Positions 47,146-58,631 of a DNA stretch of 64,000 nucleotides are shown piece by piece (the stretch's first letter is position 1; each line of letters opens with the position of its first letter). The stretch spans positions 868,001-932,000 of the forward strand of contig CP126196.1 in assembly GCA_030272155.1 (NCBI GenBank). The letters are read 5' to 3'. The DNA comes from Tetradesmus obliquus (lineage: Eukaryota > Chlorophyta > Chlorophyceae > Sphaeropleales > Scenedesmaceae). The notes beneath the pieces were generated by a model, which had not been told where the DNA came from, did not search any database, and was given only the letters and a program-made list of their open reading frames with translations. A program made the position numbers and the translations under genes.

Positions 47146-49575
47146 ATGGATGCCTGCAACGATGATATCGATACTCACCACAGGGCATTCTTTTCGTTCA
47201 ACCCCTCACTGTTCTTGGCGGACTTGAGCAACATTGTGAGCACGTCAGACAGCACAGCGTCTCCAGCGGCAATTAAACTGAGCCTCAAAGTCTGTGATGA
47301 TTGATTTTGTTCATGATGCAGGCTCTGGACGTGCTAGCTGACGGCTTCGATGACATGGAGAGGTGAGTGCTGTGTGCTGTTGTATTGCTGCTGCTGCAAC
47401 TGCTTGACAGCGTACTCTGGTGTCTAGCATCAGCGTGCATGATTCAGACCTCCCAACAAGTCTTTGAACTCTACAGGGCACTCCATGATTCACAGACACG
47501 GTCGCAGGAGGAGAAAGCAGCGATATCGAAGGTGTGCCCAGCCTGCGCTGCAGTGGTGATGCACTATTCGACACTTGCCGCAGCAGTTGCCAGCAAAGTA
47601 CAGTAACCGTTGGCAGTGAACGAAAATCAGCAGGGACACCTGCAGCTTTTGCAGCAGGGTACTGCAGCAGGGCGTAGTATGCCAGGATAGGGACTAATTG
47701 CAGAAGAAACGGCATCACACACATACAGCTGCACAGCTGGCAGCAGACAAAGCACCAGCAGCGACTGTAGCAGCAACACAGCGCTAGGTGTCACATGGCA
47801 GCAGCGAAGCCAGCAGGACACATACCTTGGAACCATGGCTGTTTGCAACGACAATGCATGCTCAACCACTGCTCAACTCACCCTGCCTCGTGTGCTGACA
47901 CCTGCTGTACGTGTGCAGCTGCTGCTTGACGCTTGCCTGCTGATGCAAGACAATGTGAGCACAGCAGCCAGCAGCTTTGAGCGCTACGAGCACCTCACAT
48001 CGCTGGCGGTCCCTGCAGAGCTGTTTGTTGAGCAGGTGGGTCACAACAAGCACAGCAGCAGCGCAAGAGAAGTGCCTGCAGCACATGGCAGGGTTGCCCT
48101 GCCCAGCCTGCACCAACTGCTGCAGCATCAGAGCAGCTTGCAGGCATGCGTACTTCTAAACTAGACTGCTGGCTTTGCAAATTTGCTGTCTGGCTGGCAG
48201 CAGTGCGTGCACCAGCGCGTAATAGCAGAACTGTAGATCTGCACAAAGGCTTTCTTTCTGGGTGCCAGCTGTGCATGCGGCACCCCTGCAGGATGTGGCA
48301 CAGCCACCATCAACCGACAGCATGTCATCCTGGCTGTTGTGGCTGCCGCAACCAAACTCAAAGCACACCTACACATGAATGATGGTTGCTTCCCTGTTTC
48401 CTGCTGCTGTCTGCCTGGCTGTTGTTGTGCTGCAGCCCATGCCGGTGCTGCCGGAGCCTGTGGACCCGCAGCAGGAGCAGCAGCTGCAGCACGAGCTGCA
48501 GGAGCTGCGCGAGCAGCTGGCACAGGTGACAACACCACAGCAGGCTCAGCAGCAGCAGCAGCAGCAGCGGACGTCTGTTGTACAGCGTTCCGACTTCAGT
48601 GACCCCAAAGTTTTGCAAGCAGTTTGCATGTAGCGTCAACCGTCACAGCCGGGGCGGTTTCTGACTTTGCAGCATACCAGCAGGTCATGCAGAGTCACGC
48701 AAAAAGTGTTTTACATGTGCCAGTGCCGCTATGGCTGTGATGAGCTTTGAGCCAGGATGTTTGCTTGCCCTGTGATCACCTGCCGTGCATCGTTGCTCAA
48801 TGCGCCGCTGATGCTTGTGTTTGCTGCATTACTTGTGCAGGAGCGCCTTGCATACAGGCAGTCAAAGCAGCAGCTGCAGCAGGTTGACAAGGACGCCACC
48901 CGAGCAGGTATGGCGCAACATGTGCAGCTCGAGCATTAAGAACAGCACGCAGAAGCTTGTGTGGAGCACCTGTGCGTGCAGCAAGGGTCTGGTGACCAGC
49001 ATGCAGGTGGTGGCTGAAACACTGATTCATACTTCTAGAGTGTGACTGCCTACATAGCAGCCGCAGCGTGAAGCAAGCACACCGTGCCAATCTCCACCTG
49101 TTGCAAGGATGCGCAGCATCATCACTCACTGCACAACAGGCCTAACTGACGCACCCAATCTGCACTCTACCTTTTCCACACCCCTTTCTTCACCCTGCAA
49201 CCTGCATCGTCCCGCAACTGCCGCACCACACCCACCCACACACCAGCTGCCCGCAACGCCGCCTTCAAGCCACTGGCTGACGCCATCAGCTCCCGAGGCG
49301 CCCCGCTGCTGGACGATGCTGCAGCCATCACGCAGCTTGCTGCACAGCTGCGGCCGATGGTCGCGCGCGCGCAGCAGCTGCGGGCAGAGCAGCAGGAGCC
49401 AATGCACCAGGCGCTGGCAACAGCAGCAGCAGGGGGTGCGGATGCTGCTGCTGCTGGGGGTGCAGATGCAGGGCTGGGGTCTGATGTGGAGCGGCGGGTG
49501 CGGCAGGTGATGGCGGAGACGGCCGCAAGCGCAGAGCAGCTGCAGGCTGCTGCTGCCGCACTGGAGGCGCTGTGA
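47146..49575 (+). CDS. MIS12: MIS12-like kinetochore protein, complete
   Basis: Seven exons (47146-47235, 47322-47362, 47477-47531, 47919-48035, 48436-48525, 48841-48907, 49247-49575) sum to 789 nt, 262 residues, with every phase consistent. The N-terminus FFSFNPSLFLADLSNI and then ALDVLADGFDDME matches the MIS12 family opening (FxxNPQxFIxExxNxVxDYxxxAFDxxE). The segment FERYEHLTSLAVPAELFV parallels WESYSLRFCFAVPDGFVLP of plant MIS12. The remainder (LQELREQLAQ, AYRQSKQQLQQVDKD and a long Gln/Ala helix) is predicted coiled coil, as in the family. MIS12 is a core subunit of the Mis12/MIND complex linking CENP-C chromatin to the Ndc80 complex. Length matches plant homologues (about 240). The identification rests on these motifs, without a search. 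Confidence 0.75.
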
Positions 49576-49729
49576 GCTGCTGCTGCTGCTGCTGTGAGGT
49601 GTGCATTACGGAGGTGCTGGAGGCACTGTGAGTGTGTGGCGCGTGAAGCCTGCAGCACAGGTGCTGGCAGATGGGCTCTGCACAGCCTAGTGCGAGCTGC
49701 CTTTACTGTTGCCTTGATCACAGCGGTGT

Positions 49730-49768
<39 letters not shown>

Positions 49769-51266
49769 GAGGTGCGCTTGGCGGCAGTACGATGTGAAAT
49801 AGTGCTGGTAGTGCTGACCTGCGTCTGGCACATGGCGTGAGGATGTTGCTGCTATTGTGGTAGATGTGGTGCAAGGGAAGGCTGCGCACTGGTGGGGTGC
49901 TTCTGCTGTGCATGTTGGGTGTGCCTGCAGCACGCACTGCGTGCTGCATGCACTGGCATGCATGTAACTGGTTGTTCGGTTAAACTAAACAGCCAGTTGC
50001 AGTTTGTCCGTTGGCATGCACTTGCTGTGCAGCCTGTGTACCATGAGATGGCATTTTTGTCATATCTGGAGGTTTCATCATGTGGATGCGGTGCATCTGC
50101 TAGATATGCTGGCTGGCACACAACGACGCATGCACTTTGGTTTCCTCATTGTCCAGAGTTTGCCAGACTCAGCAGTACTGTTGCAAGCAAAGCCCAGAAC
50201 TTGGCCCGTGTTGTGTTGATGCCCCAATCATAGGGGCTAAACCTTGTGGTTTATTAAACATGTTATGCATATGCCACTACTACGAGTCATGCATAATCTC
50301 TGAGTCACGCACCCACCAGTTAACGTCGATGCCAAGGTTGGTGGTTAACCTAACTAATGCTGTAGTACAGCAGGGCTATGTGACTGACTATCCATATTTC
50401 AGCATGTCATGGTGTTGGCGGCTGTTGGATACTCTGGCAGGGTTGATTGCTGGTGACCCTGTGCGCACAGGGTTGGCATGCCAAAGTGTAAAACAACTTG
50501 CAGGACGTGTTTGTGGACAAGAGAGACGGCTGTGCAGGCGCTGACTGAATTGCTCTAGCTGAGGTTGCAGCAGGCACATCAGGTAGGGGCCTTGCAATGA
50601 ATGATGCATTATGTTGCATTATGCTTCATTGCAATGTCTTTTACTGCAACTCATAATAATGAACACAGCCCAACTTGGGGTGTGCCCTTGGCTAAGGTTG
50701 CCATGGCAAGGTGGATGCAGGCATGGTGACTACCCGACTCGTAGCCAGGGTGGCCGCTGTCGAAGTACGTGCCTGCCTGTACAGTAAATGGTGATACGTT
50801 GAAGAACAGTCATGTATGCTGTTCTGGACAGTGCGACAGCATGGAATGAGCCCGTGTTGGGCCTTCACACGACTAGGGTTGTTGAGGGCCACCCTTCACA
50901 ACAAACACAAGCACGCATGCTTCGGCTTCCATTATGCTCTTACTTTCTTCACTCATCTACCTCTGCTATATATGTCCGTGTACAACGGTATAAACAGAAG
51001 CAGCAAACTATAGTAGTGTGTGGTTCCATTTTTGGTCTCATTGGGTGATTTGTGAAGAGACTGTGGGTAGAAGTTGTTGTGCCTAAAATTATACTGGCCA
51101 AAGCTTGTTGAGAGCACTCACGTGCACTTGTACATCACTCCGAGACTACCCTCGCGCACTTGCGGACTGACGCGCACGTCTATCATCTCAGCTAAAGAAG
51201 CGTACAAGCTCTGAGCTAGAGCAAATCCAGCTTTAAACTGCCGCTGCGACCCTGCAACGCCTCATA
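49576..51266. other. Intergenic, MIS12 3' end to MFS promoter
   Basis: No gene is recognised. CTG tracts lie near 49,577 and 49,730. A TGTAA that could serve as a poly(A) signal lies at about 49,962. Confidence 0.4.
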
Positions 51267-52114
51267 ATGGACTCCAGGCCTCAAGATATTCCTGTGAAGA
51301 AGCTCATCAAAGCGTTGCTGGCAATCTCCTTCGGCACCATCATCGAATGGGTACGATAGCTGTATAATTGACTGCATAATTACGGCTGCGATGATGGTGC
51401 ACGCATTCCCGCTCACTGTCGCACATCTTTCGTTTCAAGGCTGACTCTCTGTGTGCTGCTGCACTTCCCATGCCACTCCGCTGATTTGTGCTACCGAAAG
51501 TATGACTTTACGGTGAGAGGCTATCGAGCGTATGTCACTTCAGGCCCCGCAATGACCTCGCAGTACTGCATGTGGCTTGCACACGTGGCTCCGCATCGAC
51601 CGTTACCAAGACCCAAGCAGATTGACTTCAGCATTTGGTTGCGTGAATGACCGCTCAGAAGTAGCTGCGGCAGTCACACGCAACAAGCCAGTTGCACTGG
51701 CAGCTAACTGCAAAGCAGCACTGCAGGATCAGCAGCAGAAGCTGACTGTGCTCTGTGGCTGCAGATGTAACTGCGCGGCCTCTCCCAGGACAGCATGCAT
51801 CTCCAACTTTCAACTCCAAAAAACTGCACATGTGTATGTGCAGCAGTGGACACACTCGCATCACTGCCGACATCCCTCTGTGCCATCCCACTGCTTCTGC
51901 CGCACATGCCGCCAATCCCCCACCCTCATCTGCTGCACGCCGTCCTGACAACGACGCACCCCCAAAACCCCAACTGAACAACCTTTCCCAACGCCACCCA
52001 ACAGATCTACACCCAGCTCACGGGTGTCATGAGCAAGGTGTTCTTCCCAGGCTCCGACCCGGCCGTGCAAGCGCTGTCCATCTGGGGCATCTTTGCGGGT
52101 GAGCAGCAGCATGC

Positions 52115-52156
<42 letters not shown>

Positions 52157-55100
52157 GCGTTAGGTGGCTAGTAGCTGCCGTGCACGTAGTAAACCGCGCC
52201 GTGCGTCACCATCACACATGTTACAATGGCACCAGCGGCACGCATGCTGTCCCTAGCTCCTTGCAATGTGGTATGAAAACAGTACGCTTAGAGAGCGAGT
52301 TTACATCAGCAATCAACGCACCCCGCCGTGAAGCATTGTCCACCTGGGGCATCTTTGTGGGTTAGCAGCAGAGATATTGATACTGGTCTGGAACTTGTAC
52401 TTGGATGCAACCAGTGCTTATTTGCTCCATGCGCGGCTACTCCAGCAGCAGCTGCTGCTGCCAACATGCAAAATTTGCCACCCCCACTCTACGTGCATGG
52501 TGTCCCGCCTGTATATGCAATGCACCCCACCTGTAGAAGCAGCACCAGCCCACGCACTACCTCTGCAGCATCTCCACATCTGGCTTTGGGTTCTTCTCCC
52601 ATACGCTGCTGCTCACCTCTGCCACCGCTCCCGCAGTGGGCTTCATCTCCCGCCCCGTGGGCGCGCTGCTGTTTGGGCACATGGGAGATACACGTGGCAG
52701 GGGCCTGTGCCTGCTGCTGTCTGTCATCCTGATGGGCGTGCCCACGGTGAGCCGGCAACAGCGTTAACCAGGGTTGACTAGCGTTGACCAGGGTTGACCA
52801 GGTTTGACCAGTGCGAGGCTGGGCGTGCCCACCATTGTGCAGCAACAGCAGCAGCCGCACAACTGACAGTCTACATTAAGGCAGCAGCAGCAGCAGCAGC
52901 AGCAGGTTCCAGGTGGAGTCCAGAGTGACGGTGCTGCAGCAGCAGCAGAGAAACCTCGGGAATGATGGAGACAACGCCAGGCTCTGTGTTACTGCTGCCA
53001 GGTGATCATTGGTTGCCTGCCCACGTACGCCCAGGCTGGCATTGCCTCCCCCGCCCTGCTGGCCACAATGAGGCTCATCCAGGGCCTGGCAATGGGAGGG
53101 GAGTTTGGTGAGTGACTTGTTACATGTGTAATAACATGTCACCATCATTACATGTTACAAACACGTTACATGTTACAAACGTAGATGTGAGTGCCCTTAT
53201 ATGCTTTGCCAAAGACTTACGCAGGGCCTGCCCATGGGTGGAAAAGATCGGTCAGCTTGGTAGTCAAACTATCACTTGGGCATGCGGAGTGCCCGCCTCC
53301 AACAGCAACACGAACTTTGCTGCAATTTACAAGATGCTATATTGAATTAGTGACATGCTGCTGCTGATGATGCTGACCACATGTCTGACTGCTGCTGCTG
53401 CTGCTGCTGCTGCCCCTTGCAGGTGCTGCCATGGTGTACCTGCACGAGATTGTGCTGCCGCAGTACAAGTCACTCACAGGCAGCCTCCATGCTGCCAACA
53501 ATGCATCACACATGTAACATTGCAATGATGTGCATGTCTGCCTGCTGCCCCCTGCAGGTGCTGCCATGGTGTACCTGCACGAGATTGCGCTGCCGCAGTA
53601 CAAGTCCCTCACAGGCAGCCTGGGCTACGTTTCCCTGGGCCTTGGGGTGGTGCTGGGCATCCTGGTGGTGGCGGCCGTCATCTACACCGTCACTGGAGGT
53701 GGGCAGTCGTTATTGTTGACTAGCGTTGACCGGCGTCGACCAGTGTGGGCGTTGGTGTGGTGCTGGGCATCCTGGTGGTGGCGGCCGTGATCTACACCGT
53801 CACTGGAGGTGAGCGGTTGTCATGTTTGACCAGCGTTGACCATTGTTGACCGGCTTTGACCAGTGTTGACCAAAGTTAACTATTGTTGACCAGTAATGGG
53901 CTGGGCGTGGTGCTGGGCATCCTGGTGGTGGCGGCCGTGATCTACACCGTCACTGGAGGTGGGAGGTTGTTATTGTTGACCAATGTTGACCAGGGGTTGA
54001 CCGACGTTTGACCAGTGTTGGGCCTGGGAGTGGTGCTGGGCATCCTGGTGGTGGCGGCTGTCATCTACACCGTCACTGGAGGTGGGCGGATGCTGTTGTT
54101 GTTGACCAACGTTGACCATTGTTGACCAATGTTGACAAGTGTTGACCAGTGTTGGGCGTGGGAGTGGTGCTGGGCATCCTGGTGGTGGCGGCTGTCATCT
54201 ACACCGTCACTGGAGGTGGGCGGTTGTTTCTGTTGACCAACGCTGACCAGGGGTTGATCGACATTTGACCAGTGTTGACCAGTGTTGTGGCTGCGTCATC
54301 CAGACATAGAATGAAATGCTCACTGGAGCTGCAACAAAAACATTGATCAAAATGTCACTCCCCTAGTTTCCCTGCAGATGTCCTCCTGCAGAGGCCATGC
54401 TGGTGTCGGGCTGGCGAGTGCCCTTCCTGCTTGCCGTCATCACCCTGGTGGCTGCACTGTAGCTGCACAAGCCTTGTTTGATGCTTTGTACTCCTCGGAG
54501 TTGCACCCCAGGAAGACGCTAGCACGGCTTCATGCTGCTGGCTGTATAGGAACCACTCACATCTGCTTCTGCTGCTCTGCTTGCCTCTGTCATCCTGCTT
54601 GCCCTGCACAATGCGGTTGTGTTTTATATGCAGAGGCCATGCTGGTGTGGGGCTGGCGCGTGCCCTTCCTGCTGGCCGTCATCACTCTGGTGGCTGCCAT
54701 CGTGCTGCGCTACAACATGCCGGAGAGCCAGGAGGTGGGCACATGCTGCTGCTGCTGCTGCAACAACAACAGTCCTATGCAGCTGTGGGTGTGCACTGCG
54801 CTGCAACTTGCTGAGCGGTCGAGCTTGCTCATGTTGCCGGATGCAGCTGCTTGCGCCTGGGTACGCTGCGTGTTGTGCTGCTGTGCCAGCGCACCCCCTT
54901 GAAGAAGTATGTTGAACAGAAACTACGCTGCTCACTGCTGCTGCTGCTGCTGCTGCAGTTCATCATGTCGCGTGATGAAATTGACGAGGAGTTCCGCCGC
55001 CGCCTGAAGCAGCAGCAGATGAAGAAGAAGCGCGGATCACTCAAGACCACCAGCACAGGTGAGGCCGCCAGCACAGGTGAGGCCGCCAGCACAGGTGAGG

Positions 55101-55863
55101 CCGCCAGCACAGGTGAGGCCGCCAGCACAGGTGAGGCCGCCAGCACAGGTGAGGCCGCCAGCACAGGTGAGGCCGCCAGCACAGGTGAGGCCGCCAGCAC
55201 AGGTGAGGCCGCCAGCACAGGTGAGGCCGCCAGCACAGGTGAGGCCGCCAGCACAGGTGAGGCCGCCAGCACAGGTGAGGCCGCCAGCACAGGTGAGGCC
55301 GCCAGCACAGGTGAGGCCGCCAGCACAGGTGAGGCCGCCAGCACAGGTGAGGCCGCCAGCACAGGTGAGGCCGCCAGCACAGGTGAGGCCGCCAGCACAG
55401 GTGAGGCCGCCAGCACAGGTGAGGCCGCCAGCACGCTTCACCCCTAGCAGGCATTGGGCTGGCTGCAGCGCTGAAGATGCGGCTGTTGCCGCTGCCACTG
55501 CTGCACGCCGCTGCCACTGCTGCCGATCCTAGCATGCACAGGGCTAGCTAGAGCGCTGATGATGTGGATGCGGCTGCTGCTGCTGCCACTGCTGCACATA
55601 AAGTGGGGATGCGCCTTGTCTGCTGCACGAATTCAGCATGTTTTCAGCACATGCACATGCAGAGCTCACCTTCAATGTGGTATCAATGAGGTCACCTCCT
55701 TGGCTAACAAGGGCGCTGCTGCTGCTGCTGCTGGTGCTGCTGCACACCATCTTGGGCCTGTGGTTCTTGTAAGCAGGCCTCACCTGGAAAGCGTCAGCAG
55801 CAGCGAGGACGGCTCCATGGTCAAGGCTGCTGCTGCTGCTGTCGATCCTGAGGTCAATGGCGG

Positions 55864-55902
<39 letters not shown>

Positions 55903-56356
55903 GCAGACCTCACCTGCGATGTTGCAAGCAGTGAGGACGGCTCCATGGTCAAGGCCACAGTTGCTGCTGTTGCTGCTGCTGACCCTGAGGCCGGCAGCGG
56001 CGCTGCTGCTGCTGCTGCCCCTACGAAGCACTACGTGCCGGTGCTGGAGCTGTTCAGGGGCCACTGGCTGGGCATCCTGGTGCAGGCCTGCTACGAGGCA
56101 TGTGAGTGTGGAAGATGATGCAGCCGTGAACATCATTTCAACAGGTTCAATGCATGCATGCTTCGTGTGCGTGAGTGGAAGCCTCTGGCTGGGCATCATC
56201 TTGCAGGCCTGCTACGAGGCATGTTAGTGTGGAAGATCAAGAAGCACAACGCTGTTGTGCATACACATATGTATGATGTTATGATCAAAAAACGGGATCA
56301 GAGCAGGCATGCTGCAAGGTGTGTGAGTGGCAGCGGGCAGTGACACAAGCATCTTG

Positions 56357-56402
<46 letters not shown>

Positions 56403-57206
56403 AGGGATTGGTGCCGGCTTCTACCTGGGCTACAGCTGGCTGCCGTCTTTCTTCACGAAGCATGCAGGCATCCCTCAGCCGCTGACGCTGTGGATGGTGC
56501 TCAGCGGCATGGTCATCTTCACGGCGGTGGTGCCGGTGAGTGATGCTGTTACACTATAACAATGTTGATTTCATGTTATTTTATGTATGCTATGAAGTTC
56601 AATTGCAGTTCTTGTGGTGCTCAGCGTCGTGGTCGTACATACAGCCCACGTGCCTGTGGCAACCACTTGTATGCTGGGTTGATTGCAACTGCTGTGTCAC
56701 TGCATGGTCAAGCTGCAACAACAGATTAATGTGTTGAATTGATGTTGCTGCTGTTGCTGCTGCCGCTGCTGCTTGTCCTTGCAGCTTGCTGGCTGGCTGA
56801 GTGACAAGGGAGTGGGGCGGGTCACTGCCACCATGTGGGTCACCGTGGTTGCCGGTGAGTGCGCTGCTCTTCTGTTTTCCTGACAACACCAGCACACCAG
56901 CGCACAGCGTGTCGTACCTGCGGGCATCCCTCTCTGCTGCTGCTGCTGCTGTTGCTGCTGCCATTGCTTACAAGTGCTTAATCATTCTGCCCCCCCCCCC
57001 CCCCCTCACCTTATTTCATGCCTGCAGGTGTCACCTCCATCCCCATGTTCCTGGGCTTTGCCACCAAGAGCCTGGCCCTGTGCTGGCTGCTGCAAGTTGC
57101 AATCCTTGTCATGGTGGCCTACACCATGGGAGTGCTGCCAGCCATATGCTCCAACATCTACCCTTGCACTTGTGTGTGGAAACAAGCATTGTTAACCCGT
57201 CTGTTG

Positions 57207-57269
<63 letters not shown>

Positions 57270-58303
57270 ACAATGCAATAGGTGTCACCTCCATCCCCAT
57301 GTTCCTGGGCTTTGCCACCAAGAGCCTCGCCCTCTGCTGGCTGCTGCAAATTGCAATCCTGGTCATGGTGGCCTACACTATGGGAGTGCTGCCAGCCATA
57401 TGCTCCAACATCTACCCGGCAGGCGTGCGCATCAGCGGCTTCAACTTCGCGTACAACACGGGCATCATGACCTTCGGCGGCCTGGTGAGCTGTTATAACA
57501 TGTTATTTGTTGTAAGTAATAACTGAATCTGTGACCGCTTGATCAGATATACCCGGCAGGCGTGCGCATCAGCGGCTTCAACTTCGCCTACAACACAGGC
57601 ATCATGACCTTTGGCAGCCTGGTGAGTCGTTATAACATTTGTTTGTGACAAGTAACAGCTATTTTTTGGCGGCATCAGCACATCTACCCGGCAGGCGCGC
57701 GCATCAGCGGCTTCAACTTCGCGTACAACACGGGCATCATGACCTTCGGCGGCCTGGTGAGCTGTTATAACCTGTCACTTGTGCCAAATAACAACTTGAT
57801 ATGTGGCCGCTTAGAAACATCTACCCGGCAGGCGCGCGCATCAGCGGCTTCAACTTCGAATTCGCATAAAACACGGGCATCATGACCTTTGGGGGCCTGG
57901 TGAGTTGCTACAACTGTTACATTTGTGACAAGTGATGGCTAGATCTTTGGCCGCGTGAACACATGTTGCTGCTGTGTGCGCATCAGCGGCTTTAACTTTG
58001 GCTACAACACAGGCATCATGACCTTTGGCGGCCTGGTGAGTCGTGCTGCAAAGGTTGTGACTTGAAGATGGGAGTGTGGTGGCATCCATGCAAATGGGAG
58101 GCGAAGCATAGCGGCTGGTGTAACCAGCAAATTTAACAGTAATCACAGTCATTCGACAGTCATTCGACAGTCATTATGTGAGCTGCACCGGCTGGCGCAG
58201 CTTCACTCCTGCTGCTGCTCTTGTGTGTCTACGGCTTCCAACCATCCCTGCAGCAGGTGTATGCACTCACCATCGCTGTTGCTGCTGCTGCTGTTGCTGC
58301 CGC

Positions 58304-58352
<49 letters not shown>

Positions 58353-58432
58353 GCAGACGCCGCTGATCATGACTGCCATCCAGACCAGCAGCAAGTCCAT
58401 CTGCAATTGCTAATGCGTGTGTGCACTGCCTG

Positions 58433-58471
<39 letters not shown>

Positions 58472-58554
58472 GCCGCAGACGCCGCTGATCATGACCGCCA
58501 TCCAGACCCACAGCAAGTCCATCTTCATTTGCTGAAGCGGGTGTGCACTGCCTG

Positions 58555-58631
<77 letters not shown>

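Noticed and set aside
53820-54290. W-box cis-regulatory cluster
   Set aside because: TTGACC matches the plant WRKY site, but the units form a simple tandem repeat inside introns of duplicated exons; no independent evidence of regulation.
55058-55434. CRISPR array
   Set aside because: Units are 18 bp with no spacers, lie in an exon of a eukaryotic gene and have codon-length period.
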